Positions 1 through 10,829 of a DNA stretch of 64,000 nucleotides are shown piece by piece. The notes under the pieces are model-generated. The model saw nothing but the letters and a program-made list of their open reading frames with translations. It did no database searches and was not told the origin of the DNA. Every line of letters starts with the position of its first letter. Within the stretch, counting starts at the first letter, position 1. This DNA comes from Achatina immaculata. Lineage: Eukaryota > Mollusca > Gastropoda > Stylommatophora > Achatinidae. The stretch lies in the NCBI GenBank assembly GCA_009760885.1, contig CM019712.1, forward strand, positions 28,069,816 to 28,133,815, read 5' to 3'. A program made the position numbers and the translations under genes.

Positions 1-309
1 CCTTCATGAAATGTTTTTAACAATGGCAGGTACGCTGGAAGAAGTGTGTGTTTTGAAGAGGATTAGGGTTTCAGACCCCCAGAAGAGTTATTGTTTTTTT
101 TTCTCCGTCCAGTGTAGTATACTTTTTGAGCAGACCTCGTATAAATAACTAGGGAATTAAACAACCAACACTGGCAGTCACGTAACTAACAATGACAGTT
201 ATACTGCCACATGTGAGAAGCAAATCAATAGCAATCTAATAAATATATTTGATCTACAAAGCACATTTAAACGGCTGATAGCTTCTAGCAACATTTGACT
301 TATTTTGTA

Positions 310-460
310 GTAATTTTGTGTGTATCCCACCCGCTTATGGTAATATGTAGTTCTGCTTGGCCAACGAACTTCGCAGTGTCACACGAGTGCACTGGTGTGG
401 TCGATACTCAGGTACTCCAAAGATTCTGAGTTTGAATTTGTTTGGTCAATTGTCACTCAC
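310..460. repeat. Dispersed repeat, SINE-like
   Basis: The stretch 321-360 (containing CCGCTTATGGTAATATG) closely matches 27293-27338 and its duplicate near 28653-28698. The flanks do not align well, so this is an old dispersed repeat. It may be a tRNA-type SINE, but no clean A and B boxes are seen here. Nothing else is recognisable in bases 1-660. Confidence 0.4.
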
Positions 461-679
461 TGGTGGAAAACAAAACTGAATTCCTTTCAGACTAAATGGC
501 TACGTAGGATTGAGATGAATTGTTTTGGCCAGATACCATAAGAAACAACATCTTGCTGGCAGAAGTACAGATGAAGAAATTGACTTCAGTTATTGTGGAA
601 AGATGTTGGGATGTCTGGGCAAGTGCTCCGGATGACAGATAACTCTTTACCAAAATTAGCGCTGAGATGGACAGAGCAG

Positions 680-836
680 GAGAAAAAGAGTAAGGTTATA
701 CCAAAGAAAAAGGTGAGATAAACAACAGAGAAGACGTTGAACAACAGAGGGTCCACTTGGAGAAGAGAGCAGAAACAAAGGATAAAAGACCGGCGTTTGT
801 GGAAAACCTTTGCGGAAGGCTCATGTGCCTTGGTTT

Positions 837-880
<44 letters not shown>

Positions 881-890
881 AGGAAAGAAC
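680..890 (+). mobile_element. LINE 3' end with GA tail
   Basis: The sequence is homologous to 45690-45910. Read in the right frame (with frameshifts) it gives a typical LINE ORF2 C-terminus, including KDRRLWKTFAEGSCALV followed by a stop. It runs straight into a (GA)n tract at about 838-887. Only the last ~200 bp of the element is present. The two open frames across the GA tract are simple-sequence artefacts. Confidence 0.5.
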
Positions 891-899
891 GAAGTTTAT

Positions 900-1269
900 C
901 TTCAGAAGGGTTAACAATTGGACACACATGTCCGTCTCCCATTCTGCCCTTCAGCATACGCCTTTCACTCAGTCACAGTCATTCAGTATTTGTTATTGAA
1001 CATAATATGCATGAAAAAAAATAAAGTGAATAAGTAAAAAAAAGAGAAAGAGAGAAAGCGAGAGAAAGAGAGAGAGAGAGAGAGATTGATTGATTGACTG
1101 ATTGACTGATCTTTATTTCAAAAGGGTTAAGAATTGGGCACACAGGCCCGTCTGACATTCTGCCCTTTATCATACATCTTTCACTTTATTCCAGATATTC
1201 TACAAATGTGCTGTAGTGAGAGAGAGAGAGAATGAATGAATGAATGAATAATCTTTATTTTTAAAGGGT

Positions 1270-1309
<40 letters not shown>

Positions 1310-1310
1310 T
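900..1310 (-). mobile_element. CR1-like LINE 3' ends with microsatellite tails
   Basis: At least two short stretches (about 904-965 and 1108-1190) are reverse-complement matches to the last ~90 bp of the CR1-like element at 15846-15940, sharing the AATTGGGCACNCAGGCC and ATTCTGCCCTT blocks. A third stub (about 1245-1270) keeps only the ATCTTTATTT tail. Each abuts simple repeats: GATT/GACT at 1084-1108, GAAT at 1230-1248 and GA tracts at 1040-1083 and 1268-1307. They are 5'-truncated insertions. Confidence 0.6.
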
Positions 1311-1414
1311 ACATTAATCTCAAGCAAAGAAAACAAAAGACGCTTTTCCAGTATCAGGGATCAAGGACTAACAACGCAAGATGAGGCTTCATCACATCGA
1401 TTCTGGTCATACAA

Positions 1415-1665
1415 TGTACTAGTCTTGTAACTGTCCTGTCTTGTGTCTTCTAGCTGTCTTGTTGTTAGTTATCTTGTCTTATAGTCGTCCTGTCTTGAAG
1501 CTCTCTTTTCTTGTATATGTCTTGTCTTGTAGCTGTCTTTTCTTGTACTTGTCGTTTTGTAGCTCTCTTGTCTTGCAGCTGTTTTGTCTTCTAGCTGTCA
1601 TTTCTTGTCTTGTAGTTTTCTTGTCTATTAGCTGTCTTGTCTAGTAGCTGTCTTGTCTTGTGGAC
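1415..1665. repeat. Degenerate minisatellite (TAGCTGTCTTGTCTTG-like)
   Basis: About 15 imperfect units of roughly 16 bp built on CTTGT and AGCTGTC words. The open frame across it is hydrophobic low-complexity sequence and is not considered coding. From 1666 to 2030 nothing is recognised. Confidence 0.6.
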
Positions 1666-2024
1666 TGTCACCTGCACCAGAAATAAAAAATATAAAAAAT
1701 GGCACCGATTGGGCTAACTGGATTGATTATGTCCCCAAACCTTGTTAAAAAAACATCGAGCAAGTTTCCGCCGGTACTACGGAGTTCGCGCACCTCGCTA
1801 TCATCTTTCAGTGGGCGAGAACGAAAAACCAGTTAAGTTGATAATAATAAACATCAAAATATTAAGTGTAATTAATTGTCTTTTTAGATTATTAATGTAG
1901 GTGAGTAAAATAGATTGACACACACATAGACACCACATATGAAAACTCAGAGAGAATTAGAGAAAGGAGGAATATGTTATTAGAGCCACGGAGATAGAGA
2001 AATCTACCACCAGGAAAACAGACA

Positions 2025-2099
2025 GACAGATAGATATACAGACATACATACATACAGACAGACAGACAGACAGACGGACGGACGGATATATATATATAT

Positions 2100-2185
<86 letters not shown>

Positions 2186-2190
2186 GAAAC
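2025..2190. repeat. Microsatellites (GACA)n, (TA)n, (GATA)n
   Basis: Compound microsatellite: CAGA/GACG words, then a short TA tract (about 2086-2101), then about 20 tandem GATA units to 2184. It lies about 280 bp upstream of the gene 1 TATA box. Confidence 0.9.
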
Positions 2191-2199
2191 AGAACGTCT

Positions 2200-2520
2200 G
2201 AAAGGTACATGAAATATAGGGAGATTGGAGGCAGAGAGAATAGATAGGTAGTGTTATTGTGTAGAATATAACGGGGCTAATGGGGCTTTATATAGAAGAA
2301 GTCATGAAACATTCACCCTCATATCTAATGCATATATAAATATATCAGGAATCAAACATTTTGATAAAAATGCAAATGAAACAGGGAGACTGGATAACTA
2401 TAAAGTAATAAACTACGCTTACCATGTGTAGGTGTAAATGTAAACTTTCTTCTTCCTTGTGTTGTGTATATAATCTTGGTAGTGTTGTTACTGGCTGTTT
2501 GATTCAGCCGTGAGTCCCTG
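2200..2520 (+). promoter_or_regulatory. Gene 1 promoter and noncoding first exon
   Basis: A TATATAAT box lies at 2467-2474, followed by an initiator-like TTCAGCC around 2503-2509 and a strong splice donor CCTG|GTAAGT after 2520. The first exon is probably 15-25 nt of 5' UTR; the exact start site is not determined. The block is homologous to 31410-31714 upstream of gene 2: the 54 bases from TATA to donor are the same length and the last ~20 are identical. Homology continues upstream (GAGAGAATAGATAGGT) and about 120 bp into intron 1. That conservation is the main support for a real promoter rather than a chance TATA. Confidence 0.6.
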
Positions 2521-2649
2521 GTAAGTTCTTGTACGTGGTGTCAGTACCTGTCTCATTCATCTTCGCGTTGTGTATCTTCTCACTTCAAGTCTTCTGTAGA
2601 AGTTTAGTGTTGTTATGTCCTGTTTGTCTCCCAGATTCTGACGTGATGT

Positions 2650-3896
2650 TCATTCATTCATTTGCATGTCCCTTGCGGAAATTTACCTCCCTAACAGCAC
2701 CCCTGTAGGCCTCTCGGTTGTGAGCAAGATGGCCTGCTGCTGATGCATCCATTTGCAGATATTATCAACGATGTCTTGCAGCCATCTTCGCCTTGGTCTT
2801 CCTCTCTTTTTTTTCCATTATGTACCCTTCCAAGACGGTCTTCTCTAGATTACAATGACGTTTAATGTGTCCAAAATATTTAAGTTTTCTCTCTTTAATC
2901 ATCTTTACTAGACAGCCGTCATCAATATTAAGCTCTTGTAGTATAGATATATTTGTTATTTTTTTTTTTTTGTGTCCATGATATTTGAAGAACTCTTCTG
3001 TAGCATTTACATTCAAAGGCATTTATGTGTTTCTCAGCTGTTTTGTTAAGTGTCCACGTCTCACAGGCATATGTTGCTATGGGAAAGATGTATGCCCTAA
3101 AAAATTGTATTTTTGTGGTTCTGTCTGCTCCTCTCCACATATTCTTTATTTGTTCTGCTTTCTGAAGAGCGATAGATGTCCTCCTTTTAATTTCCCTCAT
3201 TGTATAATTTCCCTCATTGTATCTCCATTATTAGTTAGTAGTGATCCAAGATATTCAAAACTCTCCACTTCTTCCAGTTTTTCCTCAGTGATACATATTT
3301 CAGCTGCCTTGTTTGTTTTGTCAGTTGTCATCAATTTAGTTTTCTTTGCATTAAGATAGAGGTTTTGCTCTTCACTATTCTTACAGACTGATATAATTAG
3401 TTTCTCCATTCCTTTTTGTGTTGTGGACAGTAATACTGTGTCATCAGCATATCTAATCTCTGGTATTTCATAACCTCCAATTGTTATGGCATCGTAATAT
3501 TCTTTGTCTACATCTTCTCTAACATTCCTCATTATATTTTCAGTATACAAGTTAAATAAGTAAGGCGACAATATGCATACCTGATGGACCCCTTGTTTTA
3601 TGTCAGACCAAGTTGTTGTTTCACCATTTATTCTTACTGCTGCTTGTTGGTCTAGATACAGCAGTGATGTTAATTGTATCAAATGTGTTGGACATTCCAT
3701 TTTTTCCATTATTTCCCAGTTTCTGGTGTTGTACACAATCAAATGCCTTTGAGTAGTCTATAAAGGATAAATATAGGTTCACATTAAACTCTCTGCATTT
3801 CTCTATTATTAATCTTAGATTGAATATATGATCTCTTGATCCTCTTCCTTGCCTGAAACCAGCTTGGACCATATTGACTTCTTCTTCTTCTATCTG
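2650..3896 (-). mobile_element. RTE-like LINE, 5'-truncated, in intron 1 of gene 1
   Basis: Minus-strand frames give a reverse transcriptase in pieces: FRQGRGSRDHIFNLR and FIDYSKAFDC (3872-3621), SPYLFNLYTENIMRN and the active-site box YADDTVLL (3742-3197), then the C-terminal region with YACETWTLNK and KYFGHIKRH (3200-2765). Several frameshifts make it dead. The type resembles the endonuclease-RT ORFs often labelled craniofacial development protein 2-like. The 3' tail is (AATG)n, read as CATTCATTCATT at 2650. Flanking repeats CGTGATGT at 2642-2649 and 3897-3904 fit a target-site duplication, and the gene 2 intron has the matching unfilled site near 31824-31843. Confidence 0.8.
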
Positions 3897-4019
3897 CGTG
3901 ATGTATCTCCTATATGTGGTTTATTTCTCTCAATGTGAATGAATATGTGGCCCACCATATTTCTAAGAAACGTGTCTTTGCTCTTTTGTTTCATTACCTC
4001 TCACTGGTAATTGCTTTTA

Positions 4020-4160
4020 TCATGTTATGTATCTTACATGATTTATTAGCGTTGTGGCCAATTTCTGTTGTTCTTTTACTTTGTATTTGAATATACCTGT
4101 CTTTGAGTTTCTCTGCTGATGATTGTTATCATATTTCTTCGCCGTTGTTTTTGTTGTTGA

Positions 4161-4198
<38 letters not shown>

Positions 4199-4480
4199 TT
4201 GTTGTCGACGTTGTTGTTTGTGATATTCTATGTCTTACTATTTTAATTATTTTTGTTGTGTCTATTTTCCGTTCTTTCAAATTTTGTGACTGTCTTCTTC
4301 TTTGGTTTCCTCTCTGTGGTTTTCTCTGGTCTTGGTTTTCACTGTCTATGATTTCAGTAAATTTCTTGTTTCAGTCTGTCCTTGGTTTCAGTTATCCTGT
4401 AGTTCACTATGTTCCTAGTTTTCTTTTTATTACAGTTCTCAATTCTGCCTTTGGCAATCTTTAACATAACAGGTCGCCGA
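4020..4480. other. Gene 1 intron 1, part homologous to gene 2 intron 1
   Basis: After the LINE, the words ATATGTGGTTTATTTCTCTCAATGTGA, TCTTACATGATTTATT and then GGTTTCCTCTCTGTGG/CTGTCTATGATTTC match gene 2 intron 1 at 31853-31980 and the start of its 16-bp array. A GTT/GAT-rich microsatellite at 4130-4220 is peculiar to this copy. The open frames here look like simple-sequence artefacts. Confidence 0.6.
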
Positions 4481-4538
4481 AGTTCTCACTTCCATTTTTC
4501 TAAACTGTAAGCATGTCCTTCTGTGGTTTCAGTAAGGA

Positions 4539-4600
4539 TAATACATACATACATACATACATACATACATACATACATACATACACATACACTGTATTAC

Positions 4601-4650
<50 letters not shown>
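4539..4650. repeat. Microsatellites (TACA)n and (TA)n
   Basis: About 11 TACA units at 4539-4584 and about 20 TA units at 4607-4648, within gene 1 intron 1. Confidence 0.95.
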
Positions 4651-4759
4651 TGCAGCAGCAGTACGTAGAGGGAACATTGTATCTAGACACAATTAGAGAA
4701 ATATAAAAGCAGGTCCAAACAGAGCTAGTGAAAAGCAATAGGGAGATGTAACGACATAT

Positions 4760-5060
4760 AAAGACAAGGATAAGTAAATGTAAGAAACAACGACAAAAAA
4801 TCATTACCAACTGTAACAACAACAAAAAACCAAATACAATGTAATCACAGCAAAAGACAATCATAGACAAATGTAATCAATGCTAGAAACAATCATAGGA
4901 AAATGTAACCACAGTAAAAGACAATCATAGACAAGAAAAATCACAGACAGAGACAATCATAGACAAATGTAATCACAGCTGCTGAAAAGCGTACACAGAT
5001 TTTATAATTCCTAGAGTAAAACATAGACAGATCCATTCAGAAAGAGATATTAAAAGCATA
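4760..5060. repeat. Degenerate copies of the 32-bp intron-1 minisatellite
   Basis: About eight diverged units built on ATGTAATCACAG...AGACAATCATAGACAA. They correspond to the much larger 32-bp array (ATGTAAC..CAGCTAGAGAAAAGCATA) just upstream of the gene 2 leader exon. They occupy the equivalent position, ending about 80-100 bp before the leader exon in both genes. Confidence 0.55.
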
Positions 5061-5157
5061 GACAAAATAAAAAAGTATATTTTATTAAAGAAAAAAAAAC
5101 ACATTTAGTAGAAGTACCACTTTTTTCTATTATATTCAGCAACCAGTTATCATCATC

Positions 5158-5221
5158 ATGTGCCGATTAGCAATATTCAACGTGCTTCTTATTCTCCTGA
5201 CTCTTACATTAGCTCAAAGCG
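5158..5221 (+). CDS. Gene 1 leader exon (signal peptide)
   Basis: The 64-nt coding part ends in G|GTGAGT (phase 1). The exon probably starts at 5141 after the acceptor TATTCAG, giving a short UTR (CAACCAGTTATCATCATC) before the ATG. The same layout, with 80-90% identity, occurs at 42531-42594 in gene 2. Confidence 0.85.
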
Positions 5222-6841
5222 GTGAGTAATAGAATTATATGTGTGTGTTCTTTGAAAGTTTTCTACAACACGTTATAGAACTATTGTATATCAAGCTTTG
5301 AGACTTTTGGCTCATGAAGCGTGAAAACAGCATGGAGTCAAATTATAACAAAATTATTGACAGTAAAGTTTCACAAATAAAAAAGGCAGTAATGAAATAT
5401 TGGAGACCAACATGATTTCTTTGTATTAAAATATAACAATGTCCACATTATGTAATCAAATATGACGTCACTGCGACCAAAATTAATGAAATGCCAAGTT
5501 TATTTTTTATTTTTAATCGTCAACACTGAGAATACAAATTTGAGGGGAAAAAAGCAAAAATGACACATTCATAAACTTGAATTTAAAAGCCGAGAACGTT
5601 TTATTTTTGACATAAATAATATTATGAAAATCAATAAAACAAATCAATTATGTACTGAGTTCTATATCGAACATTATATTTCTTATCTGGTTGTTATTTA
5701 GGTTGGGGAAGGATAGGCGGACAGAGTTGGGTTTGACCATAGCAAGCATTAAAGAACTGGTAGACAAAAGACACTGTGGACATTAACATAATCGCTTGCA
5801 TATACTTCAGGACATGAACACATATCAAGAGGTCTTAAACTATATCTCATATTTGCGTATTGGAATGGAACAGATAAAAAAATATATGTGCACTCACAAT
5901 CTATTCTCTCTATATCTCAGCAGCATCGGATAGGCCAATAGAAACGTGGAAGTATCCGATATAAATGTTTGCATCATTGAACATGCAAAGAAACATTAAA
6001 AGTTCCCCATATGACTCAGAGGTATAAAACAGGGATCCTTTATGCCATGTTCTTTGTATTACACAGAGGTATAATACTTTGGTCCTTTTTTCTTTTTTCT
6101 TACACCAACAACAAAAATAGCCCCACAAACACCAAATAATGCTCATTGTTCTTTCTTACAGAATGTGAGCCTGATGCAAAAACAAACGGAAACACACAGT
6201 GTTGTCTGAACTGCAGGTGTCCAGATCTACCGCCGAGAACTTGTAGAGATGTTAAGACAGAACAACCCAGAGCAGTAGCTACGTTGTCAGACGGACTTGA
6301 AGTGTTGTGTGACACACAGACAGACGGTGGAGGCTGGATTGTCATACAAAGACGGAATAACTCAGACGTGGACTTCTACAGGAACTGGATAGATTACAAA
6401 TATGGATTCGGGAATATCACCGGCAATTTATGGTTTGGCAATGAGAAAATTTATCGTTTAACAACCCAGCGTCGATACCAATTGAGGGTAGACTTGACTT
6501 TCAACAATTCAAATTACTTCGCTGATTATTCCAATTTTCGTGTGTTTAGTGAAGCTGAAAAGTATCAACTTGATGTTAGTGGTTACTCAGGCAACGCTGG
6601 AGACAGCCTTCACTACCACAACGGAATGTCATTTACCACTCCGGACCAGGACAACGATTTGGTCAACTATAACTGTGCCCAGAGATTCCGTGGAGCTTGG
6701 TGGCATAGATATTGCCACGAGAGTAATCTGAACGGTCAGTGGGGTTCACAGATCTTTGGTGAAGGTCTAAACTGGTACGCACTCACTGGCCACTATAATT
6801 CAGTTACATCGATTGAAATGAAAATAAGACCATTAGACTGA
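5158..6841 (+). CDS. Secreted fibrinogen-related (FReD) protein, gene 1
   Basis: Two coding exons, 5158-5221 and 6162-6841, joined by a phase-1 GT-AG intron, give 247 residues. Residues 1-21 are a hydrophobic signal peptide (MCRLAIFNVLLILLTLTLAQ; cleavage near 20-21). Residues 22-48 form a short Cys-rich linker (CC at 35-36, C39, C41). A full fibrinogen C-terminal domain covers about 49-247, with DGGGWIVIQRR at 76-86, GFGN...NLWFGNE at 103-116, the calcium-site motif DQDND at 183-187 and the ligand-pocket region CAQ..GAWWHRYC at 193-206. Cysteines 49/71 and 193/206 fit the two usual disulphides. N-glycosylation sites are possible at 87, 106 and 136. There is no IgSF domain, unlike the classic snail FREPs, and no coiled coil. 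FReD proteins bind acetylated or sugar ligands in innate immunity; that role here is inferred from family. The reading frame is intact. The ATG is the first in the leader exon and is shared with gene 2. Confidence 0.92.
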
Positions 6842-7247
6842 CATAAGTACTTTAGATATACAGGCTGAAACAGATTTTTAGGAAACTGGTGATCCTACAT
6901 CCCTTCTAATCCTGACCTGCAGTTTACTAGACTGACAGTAGATGGCGCTGATTGTAACACACAGAGTCATGTGTGGAAAGACTTGTGCAGATAATATCAT
7001 GTTATTCTCATTATTTACGTTGTATCTAGTAACAGTCCTATTACTTTGTAACTAATTTTTTTTTCTTTCATTCACGTTGTTCCAATGCTACATTTCATTT
7101 TCTTGAAGTAATTTTAACTTCTTTACACAGCTTCTACAGTATATTTTCAGAATATTTTTTTTATTGTGCCATCTCTCTATTTCGACAACATTCAGAAACC
7201 ACACTTGCCGGAAAATCGATATCAGACCTGTAACTTACATCAGCAAC

Positions 7248-7253
7248 AATAAA
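7248..7253 (+). terminator. Poly(A) signal AATAAA, gene 1
   Basis: First canonical AATAAA after the FReD stop codon, about 400 bp into the 3' UTR. Cleavage is probably near 7265-7275. Confidence 0.65.
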
Positions 7254-7274
7254 ACACAGTTGTAAAACAAACAT

Positions 7275-8035
7275 ACACGTCTACGTTTTTTTCATATGAA
7301 ATGGTTGCATGCGTTTATTTCGCATGATGTATATGTCTGTCTTTATCTAACATGATTGTTGTCACTACTTATTTAAGCTTGAATAGAAAGATGACTGAAA
7401 CAGCCAGTGAGTCACTGATAAATATGCCTGCCTGAGACACGAGATAACGCAGTTACCTGTGTAAGCCACCATAAAAATACAAACAGACAACCTACTAAGG
7501 ATGTTGTTAATATTTATATCAGCATATGCCAATGTTGTGCTTATAATTGTTTAAAATTATTATTATCCGTAATACCCTCCAACCAACTCCCTCAAAGAAA
7601 AAAAAAACCCAATGCAGACTGGAGAGCTTTCATGGCACACCTGTGTACAGCTGTTGGAGATTCGCTGGTTTACAAGTTCGCGCATCTTCCTTGATCTCCT
7701 TGCCACCGTAGTCCACTTCTCATCCAACAAGACGGAAGTTCTTTGACATCCTCATGGCTTCTTCATCAGAATTCCATGAAGATCATTCAATAGAGAAGCG
7801 TGTGTTAGCTGGAACTTTGTTCTTTCACAATGATCTTTGAAGCACATGTAAGGTATCTGATAAGGAACAGGTTACTTTGCGTTCTTAAAGTTCAGAAGAA
7901 GGACAGCTGTCATAATATTTCTCAAAGAGCATGTTTCCTGCAGTTTGGAGAATAAGATTACAATACACAGCAATGTATATACACTGTTCTAATGATATTT
8001 TTCTTCTGATAAGAATGTTTTGATTCAGGCAGATA
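7275..8035. other. Intergenic, nothing recognised
   Basis: AT-rich DNA downstream of gene 1. No open frame with family features, no tandem repeat and no element boundary could be supported. Confidence 0.5.
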
Positions 8036-8039
8036 CATC

Positions 8040-8540
8040 ATGAAAGAAAACATAAGAGGGGCTATAAGGAAAAAACGAAAACAAAAAAGCCGCAGGAATT
8101 GATAGTATGACAACCGAGACAGTAAAGGCCTGCCTGTGGGAAAACTTGAAGTAATATGGCTGACTTACATCTTCAACATTGCCTTGTATGAACTAACGGT
8201 ATCAATAAATTGGCAAAGAGTTGTGACATTCACGATATGGAAACAAGAAAGGAAGCTAAAAAGATTGCAACACTTATAAGGGAGTCTCTCTACTATGCCA
8301 TGTGGGGAAAACATGTGCAAAGGTAGTAGAGCAATGTGCAAGCTACATAGGGGAGCCAGTACTTGGAGAAGGGGAGTTCGGATTTAGGAAAGGAAGAGGA
8401 TGTACGGTCGCATTTTTTACCCAATGTGAGATCTTAGAGAGAAAGCTATCCAACACAATAAACAGATCACAGTAGCATTTATAAGTCATGAAAAAAATAA
8501 CGTAAGACAGAGCCAACAGGAACACGTTAAGGGAAGTACA
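8040..8540 (+). pseudogene. LINE reverse transcriptase relic
   Basis: Read across frameshifts, the strand gives RT-like words: AIRKKRK..KAAGID-like (8065-8100), WLTYIFNIA (about 8157-8183), WQRVV, GVSLL/CHVGKTCAKVVEQC (8278-8335), GEPVLGEGEFGFRKGRGCT (8350-8406) and a worn TVAFI...EK (8470-8495). Many stops are present, so it is an old inactive fragment. It ends abruptly at about 8540, where a possible DNA-transposon terminus begins. Confidence 0.55.
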
Positions 8541-8700
8541 GTCGAACCCACTTAATATCACATCGCTTTATGTCACAACACGGATATTGTCACAGAAATT
8601 TGTATCTTCCGTCAACTCCTAAAAGTAATTAATAGGCTTTACTCCGTCTAATATCACCACGTTTAATGGCACAAATCGGTTAATGTCAACGTATACAATT
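8540..8700. mobile_element. Possible pogo/Tigger-type terminus
   Basis: The block starts CAGTCGAACCCACTTAATATCA and repeats TAAT/TTAATG-TCAC words, a style seen in pogo/Tigger transposon ends (CAGT-GAACC...). No matching inverted end is certain. The frame at 9571-9807 (78 aa, acidic then hydrophobic, with SNAVACLNDFLF) might be a transposase C-terminus but cannot be confirmed. Confidence 0.3.
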
Positions 8701-8789
8701 TGTTCAAGGAGGAGGTGAAGACCCCAATTGTATAAAAAAAAATGGGAGAATCCAAGCTATAAATATCTCACAGAGCTTTATCAGCTTCG

Positions 8790-9295
8790 CGACTCATCAA
8801 AGAAAGGGGGGGGGGACTCATCAAAGAAGCGGGCGGGCGACTCATTAAAGAAGGGGGCAGGCGACTCATCAGAGAAGGGGGTGGCTGATTCATCAAAGAA
8901 GGGGGTGCGTGACTCATCCAAGAAGGGTGCGGCCGACTCATCAAAGAAGGGGCGGGGGACTCATCAAAGAAGGGAGGGCGACTCATCAAAGAGGGGGCGG
9001 GCAGCTCATCAAAGAAGGAAGCGGGCGACTCATCAAAGAAGGGGCCGAGCGACTCATCAAAGAAGGGGGGCGATTCATCAAAGAAGCGGGCGGGCGACTC
9101 ATCAAAGAAGGGGGGCGATTCATCAAAGAAGGAGGGGGACTCATCAAAGAAGGGAGGGACTCATCAAAGAAAGGGGGCGACTCATCAAAGAAGGGGCGGG
9201 CTACTCTTCAAAGAAGAGGGGGCAACTCATCAAAGAAGGGGGCGGGCTACTCATCGAAGAAGGGGGGGGACTCATCAAAGAAGGGGGCGGCCGTG
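8790..9295. repeat. G-rich minisatellite (GACTCATCAAAGAAGGGGGC)
   Basis: About 23 units of 19-24 bp with variable G runs (up to 10 G). Overlapping open frames rich in SSKKG or LIKEG are produced by the repeat and have no domain features. The variable unit length does not preserve a frame, which argues against coding. Confidence 0.85.
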
Positions 9296-9299
9296 TGAT

Positions 9300-10570
9300 C
9301 TTCGAGTACATGTCACATTAATCTTTTTAACATGTGGGCATCAAAAATCAGGCGGAGTGAGTGAAAGGTATATCAGGGCAGCCCTTTCAAAATATCGTGA
9401 TTAAAAAATGTTTCTTCTTTCTGTTATTGTTTGTCTTCTTTATCAAGAAGTGGGCGGTGTGTCTAGCTGGCAATGCGGGCTAACAATTGTTCATTCTCGA
9501 GCACTGCCCTATGAACTGTATAGCCTGGAACTTCTTCCCGGTTTTAGTTGTGAGAGACAGTGGCTATTAAATGCTAACTGAAGTAAAAGTAGACAGCTAC
9601 ACTGAGGACAGTATTGATGACGTCACTGAGTCCGTCACAGAAAAGATGCCCACCAAAAACTTTTCTTACTCCCAGTCTGTGAGCGGGTTTGTGGTCAAGA
9701 CCCCGTTTATTCACAGTTTGTCTTCCAAGACGCAGGGCGTTTCTAATGCTGTAGCATGCTTGAATGACTTTCTGTTTAATATACCAGTTATCATCACCAG
9801 ACTCTAATAATGAAAAAAATGTTAACTTTAAATGTGATCTGATCTGTTTGTTACATTTATTTAACGTTCACATTTAATGGGTTATTTATGTTTCTTATAA
9901 GGGTATTTTTATATGCGAGTGGTTGATCACTGGTTATATACTTCGATACTTTCTAAATATAGCTTCGCTATCTAGATCAGTGGTTGATAATTTGGTGATA
10001 GTACTTATCTGAATATGGTAGGGTATGGAGTATTTACTGTTTTATTTATATTGCTTAATTTCTCTCTTTCTTTAATATATTTATGTTGCTATATGTTTAT
10101 GTTTTGTCCAGATGTTTATATGTTGATGTTATACAGAAGTCTTCACATCGAATGCGTCTTATACAAGTTCAAATATTGTGAAGTCCATTTGGCCAGAAGG
10201 ATAAATATGTGTTTTATTTACACATTTGTCTCTGCCAACATGTACGTTGAATTTCCATCAGTTCGTGTGAAAATCGAATCTTAATATGCACATACATCTG
10301 AATCACACCAGAATATATAAGCAGTTTATCTCTTTCTATCTCTTGAGCCACCACGAATTAAATCTTAATATGCAGATTAGTATGGACCTCTTTATATGAA
10401 CTGTCAACGAGATATAAGTCCAGATCTTACAGTTCCCTACTCACTACATCGATATTTTTTCTCTATTCTCCTAAGAATCGGTATCAAACTAGCTCGTAGT
10501 TTCATCCCAGCGGCATGGCTATCTGCTTCTAAATCTCTCTGTCTGTTTCGCCAGGTGCTCTTCTATCTAT
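9300..10570. other. Intergenic, AT-rich
   Basis: Apart from the short frame at 9571-9807 noted with the possible pogo-type end, no feature is recognised. The frames at 10015-10284 and 10396-10620 have no signal, domain or splice context. Confidence 0.4.
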
Positions 10571-10574
10571 TTCT

Positions 10575-10800
10575 TTCTGCACAATTTTGTTGGTCTCGAT
10601 TTACTTATCTTAGTAAATAGAGAAATAGACAGTTCTCTCTATTTACTTATCTTAGTAAATAAGGAGAGAGAAATAGAGAGTTCTCTCAATTTACTTATCT
10701 TAGTAAATACTGAGAGAGAAATAGAGAGTTCTCTCGATTTACTTATCTTAGTAAATAGGGAGAGAGAAATAGAGAGTTCTCTCGATTTACTTATCTGAGT
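10575..10800. repeat. 48-bp tandem repeat with internal hairpin
   Basis: Four units containing CTATTTACT-TATCTT-AGTAAATAG-like inverted arms flanked by AGAGAGAAATAGAGAGTTCTCTC. Each unit can form a 9-bp stem. Confidence 0.8.
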
Positions 10801-10829
10801 CTCTGGGTGTCCGTTTTTCGTGGTGTTGG

